This document shows, one piece after another, positions 22,514 through 35,040 of a stretch of DNA of 64,000 nucleotides (positions are counted from its first letter, which is position 1; each line of letters begins with the position of its first letter). Under the pieces are notes generated by a model. That model made no database searches, was not told the origin of the DNA, and was given only the letters and a program-made list of their open reading frames with translations. This DNA is from Gnetum montanum (Eukaryota; Streptophyta; Gnetopsida; Gnetales; Gnetaceae): assembly GCA_015680685.1 (NCBI GenBank), contig MNCI01027256.1:140602-204601 (forward strand), given 5' to 3'. The translations under genes and the position numbers were made by a program.

Positions 22514-24470
22514 ATGTCTTCTTCTCATAGGAGTGATTCTCCACCCAAGTGTGATGAAGTAAATCAGTAGCTGTCTAAACAATACAGAGTGGTATATGAT
22601 CATCCTAATGAGTATGTATCCAATTTAACCTTCATCCTACACCAAGATGAACTATTTCAATGGCCCAACATGGAGGGAAACATCTTGTTACCACCCAATC
22701 AATCCATTCCTGTGATGCTCTAACAAACTCTTCTGTGATTGGGATTCCAAGGACTTCATGCTAAGTATGTTGTGCAAGATAGTAATGCCAAGGATTATCA
22801 TCCCACTAATGCACAACATCTAAGAGATCAATAGGTAGAGTAGCACTAAGAATCTGCAAAGAGGAAGTGGTTCAATGATTTCCCATACCTGACATACCAA
22901 AAATATGGTGGAGAATCCTTCTTTGGGGCTTTTCCATTCAGTGAAACTCCTCTCTTTGACTTCGATGAAGGAGGTCAAAATAAAAACCTATAGTCCATGA
23001 TCCATAACCTAGGTTCTGGTAAGAACAGATCCAATGACAAAGGGGGATCCAAGGAGGAGAGTCATGGCAGGGATGCAAATAAGAAACTTGATTATGAACA
23101 TGGCCATAATCACCAAAGAGGGGGTGGCAAGCACTGTGATGATGCTAGTCCTCCATCCTCTTCACCTTCATCATCATCTTCCTCTTTTGGCTCTGATTGC
23201 AACTATATGAGGCGTGATCATGATGGAGGTGACTGACAGAACCAAGATGATTGTAGGGACCATTGGGCAAGTTAAGATCCAGGGCTCAAGCATTCAAGAG
23301 AGACTCATTGCCATGGACAAAGGGGTAGCAGAGGGCATCATAGGCACCATAATCATGGCCTAAATGAGCCTTTTCTCACTACCTAAAGCATGCTAAACAT
23401 TGTAGAGGTAGTAAGAATTTCTACAAGGCACATTAAGGATAGTCAAATTAAAAGGCTAAACATGAACAATATTCCTAGTTTTAAAGGGGGATATAACTCA
23501 AATTCATAGAACCATCTTTAATCTTTCCACGATGTCTTTTCCTTGCAAAATATATAAAAAGATTGGAAAAATCTTAAATTTTTTCCCAAGACACTCATTA
23601 AAGAAATAGAAAGCAGGTGCCGATCCTTAGAACTGGAATCCATCATACAATGGAGTACAATGCTCAAACTATTCAATGACAAATATCAAACATAATCCTG
23701 AGTGTCCAACTTGAGGAAGTAGATCCAAGGATGGAAACAAGGGATACATAAACCTTTGGATGCCACCATGGACCAATACTATTCTCTATTACATAGATGT
23801 CTTGGCCATGGTTAGTCTTAATAGAAGCAACTTTACCATATCGTAGATGGGCTCTAATCAGAAATGAGGAGAATCTTGGTGTCTATGCCCAAGGGAAATT
23901 GTCAGAGTTAACAGTCCATTAGATTCAACAGTTAATTGAGTAGGTAGCAAAAGAAGAAGGAGAGTTGAGAAAACATGAAAGTGCAGAAGAATATAACTGT
24001 AGTCCTTCCATTTCCAAGAGGGAGGTTCAATTTTGTGACAATGAGAAGGAATCATCACTTGATGAGGTGGTGAACTAGAAGATCTTTCTAATTCAAAATT
24101 TTACTTCTAAAATTTTAGCTAAGGTAGATTAAGTATGGGACTCTATGGATAGTAGATTTCAAGCTACTCTGAAAATTACTAAAGAGTCAAAAGAACAAGG
24201 TAGTAATCATGATCGCAAGAGACAAAAGAAAGCTGAATGTGCCAATCAAAGGGGTAAGGGAAAGATTGCTACAATAGAGGAAGTTGTAGGAACCAAATTA
24301 GATGATGATGGTAGGTGTGAAATTTGCCAATATGAACATCCTAAAGGATGTTGCCCCATCATTTTACACTTACAAGAGTTTGGGGTGTATGCTCTAAATC
24401 CACAACTAGCAAGAAGGCAAACACCTAGAAGATTTCTTTATCCTCAAGGTAATCCTAGGTAGTTTCATCA
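22514..24470 (+). pseudogene. Gag of element D, many stops
   Basis: Starts MSSSHRSDSPPK. The N-terminal motif FILHQDELFQWPNM lies near 22632-22675. A charged region (22997-23236) with SSPSSSPSSSSSS follows, then a decayed capsid domain with LFNDKYQT near 23672-23695. The segment MDSRFQATLKITKESKEQ (24145) has a basic tail. The zinc knuckle CEICQYEHPKGCC at 24316-24354 keeps all ligands in CX2CX3HX4C spacing. That spacing is known in Gag of other plant gypsy elements. Close to C in sequence. Confidence 0.85.
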
Positions 24471-25510
24471 ATAACAACAATATTATCCAAGTGAAACTTC
24501 ATCGCAATATATGAGCAGTAAAAATAATGGCAACAACCACAGTCATGGGCACTACCACTGCTAAGGCAGCAATACCCTTACAGATAATCTGATCCATATG
24601 AGTATTATGCTTAGCAAACCCTATCTCCCTCTATCTCCATGTGACTCTTTTAGTCATGTTTCTCCTTTTCAACATTACTACTATCCTCTCAAATATTATT
24701 GAACTCATTCTCAACATTCAAGGAGGGATACCACCTTTTATCCTTATCCTTCTCCTACCCTTGCATCTATTCCTCCACCCTTGACATAGCTACCACCTGC
24801 TCCATCTATGCAAGGTGAACTTCTAGCCCAACCACAACAATGTAACATCACCATGGCTATTAATCTATAACTAATTCATCAACCAAAGACACTAGATCAT
24901 GGAAACAACCTTTTTTCTGACCAACATTCCACCTAAGCCCTCACATGCACATGCAATTGGAAACCTTGCTTCTCCATCTCTCTCTATATCTAATTCCTTT
25001 AAGTCCCCTTTAAAACAAATGCCACCTAGGATCCATACTATTATGCTCACTCATGTTGTATCTAATTGGATTCAGGATAGCAACCTTCATAGAAAATTAG
25101 TTGATCCTAGAATTCCTCTTATCTATTTGCAAATTTCTAGGAATGAACCATGTAAAGCTCTTATTGATTTAGGCTCTATTGTGAATTTGATTTCTCATGA
25201 GATGTACACTGCCTAGAACCTATTGCCCCTCAAGAAGAGTAATATCTGATTAGAATTGTTGGACTAGTCCATAACTATTTCATTAGGGCTAGTGGAAGAC
25301 ATTGTGACCATTGTCTGTGGGTGGTCTTATCCTACTAATATCTTAGTAATCTAGGTTGAGAACTGTAAATGGAACTTCCCAATCATCATGGGAAGGTCAT
25401 GGCTAAGCACTGTTGATGCAAGAATGAGCATCAAAGATCTTTCCCTAGAAATATCTAATGAAAATATATTCTAGAAGATCAAGAAGAAGTGACTTCCATG
25501 CTTTATAAAT
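24471..25510 (+). pseudogene. Linker and protease of element D
   Basis: A Tyr/Pro-rich linker (24540-24830) leads to a 105-codon open frame (24899-25216). This contains THVVSNWIQDSNLHRKL, LIYLQISRNEPCKALIDLGS and IVNLISHEMY: retropepsin active site D-L-G. Further blocks VEDIVTIVCGW, FPIIMGRSWLSTVDA and LSLEISNENIF follow to about 25475 with stops. After TAHLLWRDKNT similarity to other elements ends and no RT follows. Confidence 0.85.
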
Positions 25511-26309
25511 AAGTAACAAACTGCTCACCTCTTATGGAGAGACAAAAACACAAGTCATAGATTGTGACAAACCACTTCTCCTTGAGCTTTTGCATTAACA
25601 ATTGTAATAGTCTTTCTATGTGTTTGTGTGCATGTTTTGTTGACAACTTGTGTGTGTGCTTTGTTTGGACTATGGTGGAAATGGCTAATTGGAATAGTAA
25701 TAAATTTGTTGACCATATTTTTATATGTATTATGATTAAATGTTTAAATACTTTATGCCTACGAAATATGATTTAAAACACATGATGGAAATGTTTTAAA
25801 ATAATAATAATAAATGATATATGGGAAAACAAAATAGTTTCTATTCTATTTCAACAGAGATGCTAAGAAACAAAGGACAAAGCTATAAGGTGTGTCTCAA
25901 GAGCTAAAACAAGTATGTTGAGATGCAAAAGAATGCTCATATAGAGGAACTTGACCTATGAATCAAGTTGGAGGAACCCGACCCATGAATTAGGGATATT
26001 GTGTGCAAATACTGTAGCTTTATATTTTTTTTAATTTTATTTTATCTAAATGTGATGCGTTGCTTTTTTTAGTTTAAAATAGTAGAGTAGAAGTACCCTC
26101 TCCATGGCTGTAAAAAGGTCACTTGATGACCTTTTAAGGCTCGTAAGACAATGGGAAAATTCACATCACTAAAAGAAGGTGCCTTATTTGATTATGTATC
26201 TTGAATTGCCCTTATCATGAATCTACTTGAAAACTCTTTCCTTGCATCTTATGACAATTTTGAATGATAAAGAGATAGATATTATGTTGGAATATTTTGT
26301 AACTATCAA
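25511..26309. other. Unassigned sequence right of element D protease
   Basis: No RT, integrase, polypurine tract or 3' LTR of D is found here, so D is truncated or rearranged. An AAT microsatellite lies at 25801-25815. The open frame 25564-25776 has no recognisable domain. Confidence 0.4.
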
Positions 26310-26445
26310 GAGGAATTGAACCTGAGATCTAGCAAAATCTAAATTCTAAAATATTAAAAGTTGTTGATTTAGGAGTTGAACCTACAACCTATGAATATAC
26401 ATATTTTATTGATTTTTTTATAGTAATCATGAAGAGAATTGAACT
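26310..26445 (-). repeat. Three B-box-like tRNA relic segments
   Basis: On the minus strand, GGTTCAATTCC (about 26322), GTAGGTTCAACTCC (about 26372) and GAGTTCAATTCTC (about 26436) occur about 55-65 bases apart. Each resembles the GGTTCGAATCC B-box of tRNA-derived repeats. A-box partners are not clear. This may be a degraded SINE cluster. Confidence 0.3.
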
Positions 26446-26458
26446 CATGAACCATTGC

Positions 26459-26459
26459 T

Positions 26460-26515
<56 letters not shown>

Positions 26516-26516
26516 A
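26459..26516. repeat. GA microsatellite
   Basis: Nearly pure (GA)n with a few AAAG interruptions. Its translation gives the Ser-Leu runs of a 124-codon minus-strand frame that I reject as a gene. Confidence 0.95.
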
Positions 26517-27969
26517 CTTTAAAAAGAAAGAAAAGAATACGAACAATCCCCAAGAAGTCAGTTACAAGAAACCATTCATTATTCCTTATTCCACCTACAA
26601 ATAGGAAGAGGAGGAGATGAAAATAAGAGGACACAAGGCAAAAGTAGCTATGTAGAACACACACACACACAAAATATATAGCAATAGGAAGTGTAGTTAA
26701 AAAGGGAGAGAAGACTATGGCTGCTACAAGAGATAGTAAGGAGAAAGAAATCAAGAGTGTCATAGCAATCCAATATTCTGATAATTCCTCCTAGTAAGCA
26801 AGATATCTATGCAAGGAGGTAAACTGATCCATCTCTATTCTGTTTGATAATGGCTAGCAAGGGCTGATTTTCTCAAACTTTTCTCTTCTTGCTTATCTAA
26901 CCAACTTCAGAATACTTGTATGAAAATATCAAGATTGTTGTTGTAAGCTTTGTTTTTTTTTTTTTGAAATCCTTTATTACCATTTTTTGGATCTCTCAAG
27001 CTATCCTCTACACTCTCACACCTAAATGACTTGGATGAAAGTTTTTTCTGTAACAATTCAAAAACACCCATAACGATTTGGGGCATTTTTGGCATAGGAT
27101 TGCTAGTAGGGGCTATGGATCCTTGATATGAGGATTGGTACCACTAGTAGAAAGCGAGAGTATCCTTGGGCCCATTAATAATTATGTATGTTTTAAAATT
27201 GTTGAATTCTTGGATTTTGGTTGGAATTTGGTTGATGAACCCTCTCCTTTGAATGCATAAATCTTGGATCTAAATCTTGAACTATACTATTTTTCCTATA
27301 CCTTCTCAAGTATGATTTTGATATCTTTCTATAAGTTGATGAAGNAAACCTAGGATGTTAATTGATGGTTGTGATCTATCTATTCTCTACTATTGAACAT
27401 ATGAATTTCTTGATTAAATGATTATAGGTAAAATGGTTACAAAATTTGAATTTAGATCTTGTTTTTGTGTGTGGTTGGAAATTATAAAATATTATTATGT
27501 GATTGAACAAATATGAGATTATTAATTTATCTACTTTTGTTTTCAAATGTGCAAATGATCTTAATTAAATATTTCTTTTTAGGTTGAATAATAAAAAGTT
27601 TGATTTTTTTTAATTTGATGAATTTGCACATATATTTTACTATGGCTATTTCTTTATAAGATTATCTCTTGATTCATAAAAATTAATATTGATTGACTTG
27701 TTTTAGAGCTAGATCTAGGTGTTGTTGATCTCATTTTAATTTTATTGGTTAATGCTAGTTTCATTGTTGTAGAAAGAAAGCCACCTGGGCATTTTTTTTT
27801 TCTTTCTAGGGGGCTTTGGGTGCTAACGCTTGCTCCTTATGAATGGGTGTTACAAACTTGGGATTTAGAAAGTGAATTGGAATTGATAATAAGAGCTCGA
27901 ATCTTGAGCAAAATATGGATTTAGAAAGTGGAACTGAACATCTGAAGAGTTAGAATATGGATGAGTAAG
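26517..27969. other. Unassigned intergenic sequence
   Basis: A short AC repeat lies at 26659-26672 and a single N at 27345. I see no conserved protein or LTR. The 62-codon frame at 26907-27095 on the minus strand has no recognisable motif. Confidence 0.4.
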
Positions 27970-28515
27970 CTATAGGCACAATCTAGAATCAATTTTGGCA
28001 AAAATAAGGCTATTTTGGCCAAGGGTAATGTCATTGACACTAGAGTTGAAAAATTTCTAACTCTAGAATGTGCTACAAAAGCCTAAAAATTCAATCTCTA
28101 AAAGTAATACTAAAGGTGTAGAAGGTGGCCATAGAGCACACAGGTGCTATAATGGTGGAAAATGCTCGTTCTTTTTATCTCTTGAAATCTAACAAGTGCT
28201 CTCAAATCTCAAGAAACTAACCCCCACATTTGTGTTTTGAATTTGTATTTATATGCCTAAGGTTGCCAATTCCAACTTAGGTTTATTAAAATCAAACTCA
28301 AAGTTAAGTATAGTTCACCCAAAGTTGACATTGAGTTCGAAAATAGCAAGTTCGACTGTTGAGTTTAGTGAATATGAATGATGTGACACTTTAACATCAA
28401 CATCACCAACACTTAAGACAAAGTTTTGTATTTTTGTCGCAAGTGATGGTTCTAGGCCTTTGGGATCTCATTTGACCTCCTAACTGATGTTAGATGGTGT
28501 CAAGATGATGCTGAG
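27970..28515 (+). repeat. Family X repeat, copy 2, left part
   Basis: Reverse-complement match to 4225-4845: GATTCTAG/CTAGAATCAATTTTGGC, then TTTTGGCCAAGGGTAATG and GACCTCCTAACTGATG. Element G is inserted at 28515/39075; the X sequence appears to resume at 39080 with GTTGACAATG... and GTGTTAGC motifs. Confidence 0.6.
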
Positions 28516-29350
28516 TGATGAGTATTGGCATATCTCAACACTCTACCATACAAATCAACGGACAATGTAATTATGCTAGGAGTTGATGTTAAGTTCATGA
28601 TCATTGTCTTCTCACTTTGAGTTAGTGAAATCTTGATGTATGGTTTAACTCATAGTGAGGCATATGATAGATGATGTTGTAAGGCTCTTAGTACTTCTAG
28701 TTACAAACATAATGAAGGTTGAGAATCGAAATCTAAATATAAGTAATGATTGTAATGTAAATCTACTCTAACCTATAGCGATGAGCATCCAGTCTTGGTC
28801 TGTCGTACATGCCTTAGGCTCATGTAAGTGTAACTGGGATTACGAAGTGAAATTGCTACTGAGTGAATTAAGCGAGACCACTACTGGGTTGCCAAAAAAT
28901 TACACTTAAATGCTCGAAACTAGTCATACCCATTCTGCTTATCTAATGAACATGGAAAGTAAAGTACTTCGAAATGTAAAGAGCTAAGCTAAGTAAATAG
29001 GAAAAATTATGCTAAGTAAAACAAAAGAACTAAGTGGATGTTGCAATGATGAAAAACAATATTGATCTTTATTTTTGGTCATAAATTGTGCCCAAGTACA
29101 ATTTACTCAAATAAAAACTTCAGTTAACTACTCAACACTAGACTGGGGACATTCACATTATCGCTAAAACTACAAAAACAAACTGTAAGAATCTAGCTAA
29201 GGGTGGAATGAAAATTTCTTGTTTCATGTGCATCCAAGTGTCATATTTATAGGGTTTCACAACTCTCAAGACATCACATCAACGATGACGTAAGATGAGC
29301 TACGATATCATTAATATGATATTGCATCAGTGCAAAAATTGGTTTTATCA
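28516..29350 (-). repeat. 3' LTR of element G (type B)
   Basis: Ends TGATGAG... and ...TTTTATCA. Sense TATA box CTATAAATATG (29252-29242). The minisatellite has three degenerate ACTGGGATTACGAAG-type units (28835-28905). GATATC units in U3 survive as CGATATCATTAATATGATATTG near 29303-29324. Confidence 0.88.
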
Positions 29351-29557
29351 TACCTTGATAATTGACTAGAAACTCATCCTCAAGTTAAAACAAAATGAAG
29401 ATAGAGTCCCTTACAAAATTAGGAGGTAGACTTAACTTGACATGAGTTGACTATTTACATGACTTTGAATGCCACATTGGTGGTTTTAACAAAAATTGGG
29501 CATTGTTAATAATTGAAAAATAGAACAAAACAAAAATTGAAGTAGTGTGATGTAGCC
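29351..29557 (-). other. Polypurine tract and 3' untranslated spacer of element G
   Basis: On the minus strand TATCAAGGTA precedes the LTR start TGATAAAACC. Compared with A (AGTCATGGGGGTA) the G run has decayed. No coding sequence is seen between this point and the accessory ORF stop at 29560-29558. Confidence 0.6.
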
Positions 29558-32345
29558 TTAAGTTCTTGGCGATGGAGGCTCTACCATCGACTTCTTCCCC
29601 TTTTCGTTAGGCTTTTGTAATTGGTATTTGTTTAAGAATGCTTGAAGCTTCTTCTCTTCCATCCTAGGATCATGTACCATCCATGTTGATTATGCAATGT
29701 TTGATGGAGTTGGTACATCCCACAAGCATGGTAGTTGCGAGAACATTTTATTTTCTTTAATGTACCACACTGCAAACTATCTTCTCTCTTCTTCAAATGC
29801 TCTGGATATCTTACTAAGTTCTTGGTAGTTAGACATTCTACATGCTAGATTCACTACAATGTCTTTTTGCCCTTACTAGTTAGCTTTGACAACTTCTAGT
29901 TCTGCATTTGCTACATGTAATTTCTTCAAAGCATCCTTTCTATCAAAAAAATCCTTCTCATACATGGCATACACAACTACTACCTCTTGCTCAAGTTCAT
30001 TCCTAGGTTATCCTCTTGTCAACATGGCCAAGTTAGCATATCAAAGATTTTCTAACCCTATGTATTCTATAAAATCTTCAATTTGCAAGTCTATTTTTGA
30101 TCTTGGCTTGGTGAACGTGGGCTAAAATATCCAAGATGGGCTACCAATCTTGAGTCTAAGCCATTATGGAATTGACTTTTGCCTTTTCCATCTAGATTTC
30201 TTTCTCATTTATTTGCTTTTACATCCCCACTTGGTCCTTGAAGTGCTCCTTGAGCTTTTCATACCTTTTGGCCTCATTTTGCCATACAATTCTCAATAGT
30301 TGACTTTTGCCTAATAGCACATACTTCTTCCATTGATAAAGTCCTATTTTCTCATGCCAATTTGTTCATGTATTGGTTGACTCTAATTAATTGTTTTCTT
30401 AATTGATGAATACTTTCCTCAAGAACATTTTTCTACTTTTCTATATTTGTCAACCTTGTGTTGTTAGCAATGAGCTTTTTATTTTGCTCTTTCAAGGCTA
30501 TGAGGGCTTTGGGGGATGTATATGTTTGTGCTTCAATAACTAAGGCATTCCACACTACCTTCTCTCTTTTCATCTCTACTCGTATGTTCCGGGAAATCAA
30601 CTACCTCACTTGATTTTTTTTTGTATTGCTCAAGCTAGTCCAAGGAAACAAATCGTGTAGGATCCCTTACTTCTACTCTAAGAGCTACTAATTCATTTTT
30701 TAATCTTTGCATTTCATTTTCAGTGTGTTCTACTCTTGTCTCTGCCATCATCAACTTTCCCTTTGTAGCTATTAAATTAGACTATACTGCTATGATATCA
30801 TTGGGGATATCAAAAAGATTTTGAATGACATGGCTGATCTGCAACATTCTATCAAGTATGTCTTCATGTTTAATAGGAGCCATTATAGTACCAGCTAGCA
30901 TTTGAGCATCTTTAGTTCCAAAGATATTGGTTGGTGGTACAACAGTAACATTGAAGAATTTCTTAATATGATTAATTATTACTTTAACTACTCTCGTTGC
31001 ATCTTGTTGCTACATAACCATGACTATGACACCTTCACTACTTTCTAGCATTACTTGGAATGATGTAGTCTTCCCTAAAATTTATTATGCCAGGTTTTCC
31101 TCTTCTCCTATTTACAATGACACCTACCCACTGACAAGGTTTGTAGAAACTATGGACGTCACCAAGGTTTCTCTAACTTTATAAAGATTGAAGCCCCCCC
31201 TTACTTCTCAGCTAATTATATCTGGGATTTGACAGATATGGCTCATTGATGGACAATAGTCTTGTGGAGGTGGTCAAGCTTGTTGTTTTGATTTATCTCC
31301 AGCAAGTGTTTGAATCACTAGGTCCTACCTGTTGTTGTTGTTTGGTAGCTAGAATGTTACTGGTAGGGGTTGAACCTAAAGCTCCCTCAGTACCTGTTGG
31401 CTTCTCTAGTTGATCCTTCTTTGGTGGCACTAGTTTTGATATTTTCACATAAGAGGCATTCTAGGCTTTCCTTGGGACATTGTTAGTATAACCCAAAATC
31501 CCTGCTTGTTTACAAAGCTTCCTTATATAGTAAGGAAATGGTAGTGCTGGTTTTCCTACCTTCTTCTCCTTGAACTGTCTATGAATCTCTAAGAATATTA
31601 TATGTGTGATGTTGGCATTAAACATGCCCATTAGTATAGCACTCCCTCAAGCTACATAAGTGGAGATTCTATTAAGCCTCTTAGTTGGGAATAAGTGGTA
31701 AGTCCCAATCTTAAAATAGATTTTCTCCTCAATAGTCATTTCACTGTAGTCTTTATCTTCCTTGCCATAGATACTTTGTAGCCACAATTTCTTAGCATCT
31801 ATATCTAACCTTGTTAAAATAGGTGCAACATTGGCTCCTTCATTTAGAATGTTTAAGGCTTTAGCAATTGCCTCAACAGAGTACAACACAGAGACTCCTT
31901 TGATCTTTACTGTTGCATCAGCCTATTTATTCCACCAGAATTGATAAACTTCTCCTAAATACCATTATGCATTGTTGGATAATGTTGGCCATAGTGGAGA
32001 TGCCTGGAGTTATGTTCTTATAGTTTCTAGAGAAAACTCCATGAATGGGCCAAAGTTTAGTTCCACGATGACCATGGACATGATGAAATTTTCTTGGATG
32101 GCATGTAGACAATCCATAGACAATGTGAGACACTATACTTGTTCAAGTGCTAGTGATGCCTCTGCTTCTACTTGTGTTGATTGTTCAATGTCAGAAGTTT
32201 GTTGATGAATGCTGAACGATTGAGCCTCCTACTCAACATGTTCATCTTGTGGAGTTTATTCTCCTTCTTGGCCTTTTCCATGGCCTTATGGTCTTTTACT
32301 ACCATGTTGAGAAGGTTCTTTGGTTGCTAGTCTCTTTGGGGCCAT
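29558..32345 (-). pseudogene. Accessory ORF of element G, transposon-protein-like domain plus coiled coil, a few stops
   Basis: The ATG at 32345-32343 opens MAPKRLATKEPSQHG; the TAA at 29560-29558 closes KKSMVEPPSPRT. The span corresponds to about 929 codons with scattered stops and one frameshift. N-terminal domain blocks: VELNFGPFMEF, LGEVYQFWWNK, VKIKGVSVLYSVEAIAKAL, DAKKLWLQSIYG, EEKIYFKIGTYHLFPTKR, then LPFPYYIRKLCKQAGILG. This pattern resembles the plant 'putative transposon protein' domain found as an extra ORF in some gypsy elements. Later blocks (EHTENEMQRLKNELVALRVEV near 30670-30740) look like a coiled coil. A second copy at 50080-51303 keeps the same blocks. Same strand as gag, between tail block and 3' LTR. 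Function unknown. Confidence 0.7.
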
Positions 32346-34490
32346 CTACAATCATCAAGAATTTAAGGTTACCAAAGTGTTTAAATTGGTTCTTGACGAT
32401 TTATAATCCTCCTCATACTCTTGGTTTAATTAGGTTCATAACTTTTCTTATTAGTTATGATCTTTATTATGATTGTAGAGTTAGAAAAATTCCAGAAAGA
32501 AGCCACTAAGTGTTATGTTGTGAGTTATTATGACCTTTCACAATTATTGTTTATTTGTTTATTATGTTCTTAGATGGTTGGTATGGTTATTTAGGGGAAT
32601 TAACTAAGTTTTTTTGGCTCAAATTTGGTTAGTTAGTTATAATATTCTTATTATTCTCTTATACTTACCCTTTATAGTGTCCTCTGGGCATTAGGAAATT
32701 TTGGCTCAAATATTCAGATATACATGCAATAGACCCTCCCACGACTAAGTTGAGCACTCCGAGATCAACAAGGTTCAAGAATTTCTCAAATTAGAGTTGC
32801 AATGAGGAAGTTGTGACATCAAGAAGTTTGCATGCTAGAGCTCAAAAAAATTGCAAAACCTCCGCTTGCTATGAAATGGTAGAATGAAATTTTTTTTAAC
32901 TCCCACACCTATTTATACTATTTTTATATATGTGACATTGTTGATATGACAGCATAGCTCCAACGTTGTAGGTCATATGATGTTGTAGCTACGATGTAAT
33001 TGTTGAAAAATTTCAAATTTTTGATGGAAACAATGAGTTAATTGGATGATTTGGAAGACATAGAGACTTTTCTAAAGGGTTATGGATCATAGATGATGCT
33101 TAAAATTCAAAAATTTGGCATTCAAAAGTTATAAGGAAGGAATCTTAGGTAATGAAAATTTATTGGATGTATATGAGATGGATTGAAGATTCTTAGTATT
33201 TGAATGAATTATAAAGATTTGTGGGAAGTGTTCTTTGAGTGCTAAAGTGTTTAGGAAGCACAAGGTGACGTGGAATTGCTCATCATGTATGAGGTACAAG
33301 AGTTATACAAGTGGGTCCTCCCCAAAGCAGGCTTCAACCTTTGGTGTCTTTGCATAACCACACCTACAAGTGTCTGTAGGTACTTAAGGAGTTGAATGTA
33401 AGATATACTTGTCTAGCAAAACATACATGTTAATATTGCTAGATTGGAAAAATAACACCATATTATAAAAAACCATAAAATTATGATTAAATATAATAGT
33501 GAGGTGGTATGGAATATAGAAGGGATTGCAGAAAGTGGGACATGAGGTGTCTTACCAAGGCATAATGAATCCTTGTGTGTGATGTGTGGTTAAAGTAATA
33601 ATTAGCCTTTCCATCCAAGATTCAAACCAAGTCCAAATCACTATCCAATGAGATTGCATTGTTTCATCCCCAAGACTAGCAACCATAAGACTACCATTTT
33701 TGTAATGAGTATTACCACTTGACTACATAGTTCAAGGAAGGAATTTATTAATAGAACTCTTTTTATTTTTAGATTTTCGAGAAGTTGCCTACCTTCAGGC
33801 ATGGGTAACATGTTTTTCCAGTGGAACCCTGAGAAAATTTATTCTGTGCTTTTATTTTATTTTTATGGTGTCAACCTTAGCAGAGGACTACCTTTAGACA
33901 TAGGTAATATGTCATTCTAGTGACATGGTAAGGCAACACTTATTGTACACTTACTTCCAATTTTTGTTAGAACTCAAGAAAATAATACACCTTTTTAACA
34001 ACAAGATAAAACTCATAGTAGTGGTCCTAGAGAATCCATAGGTCCCCTTGATGTCAAACCCTTTTCATTTCCACTTGGTTCTTCACTCTTCTATCTAGGC
34101 ATAATGATCATAATTTTATTTTTTGTTTTATTATGAAAAGAATATCATTATGACCATGGTAAGAACCTATTGTTATTGATGGATGATGTGGTATCACTAT
34201 ATATGTAATCTAGGGTAATATGCATCTTATTGGAACTACATTTTTCTTTCTTCATTTCACTTTATTGGAAAAATCAACAAAAAATATCACAAAAATATGT
34301 ACAAGGCAAAGGATGAAAATCATAAAAAGGAATGGAGAAATAGAGAAAGAATTTAAAAGACATCAAAGAATATCAAAGGATTACGAAATGAAAAAGTATA
34401 ACAAAAAATTGTAAACCAAAAAAATTAGACAAAAGAAAGTTGAAAAGCATGGATTAATTCCTAAGTCAAGGTAAGATGTCTCCCCCATGA
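32346..34490 (-). other. Tail block of element G
   Basis: Bounded by two purine motifs on the minus strand: CATGGGGGAGA (about 34493-34483) and CTTAGTCGTGGGAGGGTC (about 32752-32735). It matches the tail of F (CATGTTACCC near 56527, reverse CATGGGTAACATG near 33801) and of A (AGTGGGTCCTCCCCAAAGCA at 33301 and 7030). No gene is recognised. The stretch 32346-32734 upstream of the accessory ORF may serve as its leader. Confidence 0.6.
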
Positions 34491-34585
34491 TTGAACTAAT
34501 GGGCGAGTGTTAAGAAAATGTACCCTTGATCCCCTTGATCATATACTTTAGGATTCTCATTTATCATCCTTAGTGATTTAGTTTT

Positions 34586-34840
34586 TTAGTTATTATCCCA
34601 TGTAATATTGATGATAATCAAATTCTGATCTTCTAAGGACATATATCTCATTGGACTATATGATCTTTCCATTTCAGAAAGTCCAACTATACTTTCTTGT
34701 TTATTCTTAAATTCAAATTTGTAGTTTTTATTTCCACTATTTGTTGGTGTATGATTATGGTTTAGGATATATTTTTGTGAGTTCTTATTTTGGGTCATTT
34801 TCCTAGGGTAAGAGTTAATAAGTGAGTTAGATGTTCCCAT
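34586..34840 (-). CDS. Short conserved ORF downstream of protease, element G
   Basis: An 84-codon frame, shared with element F (55441-55701). Shared residues include SLI.S.P.K, the KNKQ segment and a C-terminal MSLEDQNLIIIN. It sits where A instead has the linker to RT, so it marks a G/F subfamily whose Pol has been replaced or lost. It is probably the C-terminal part of the gag-protease polyprotein with the joining region interrupted by stops (34840-35050). Function unknown. Confidence 0.5.
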   Translation of the reverse strand: MGTSNSLINSYPRKMTQNKNSQKYILNHNHTPTNSGNKNYKFEFKNKQESIVGLSEMERSYSPMRYMSLEDQNLIIINITWDNN

Positions 34841-35040
34841 GCATGTCTTGGATAGTTTTATGTTCTCAATTTTCAGCCACTAGGTGTCTTTTGGTTTAGT
34901 GGCCAATGTTTCTTCTTATTCACACATTGGTTTCTCACATCTATTGTTGCCTAATATCAAGATTATAATGACATCCTAAAGTTTTGCTCCACAATTGCAA
35001 CTTTCTTTATCAACAATAATGCATGGAATCCTTTGTGTAT

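Noticed and set aside
26389-26763. 124-codon minus-strand frame with hydrophobic and Ser-Leu runs
   Set aside because: It is the translation of the GA microsatellite and flanking AT-rich DNA; no domain.
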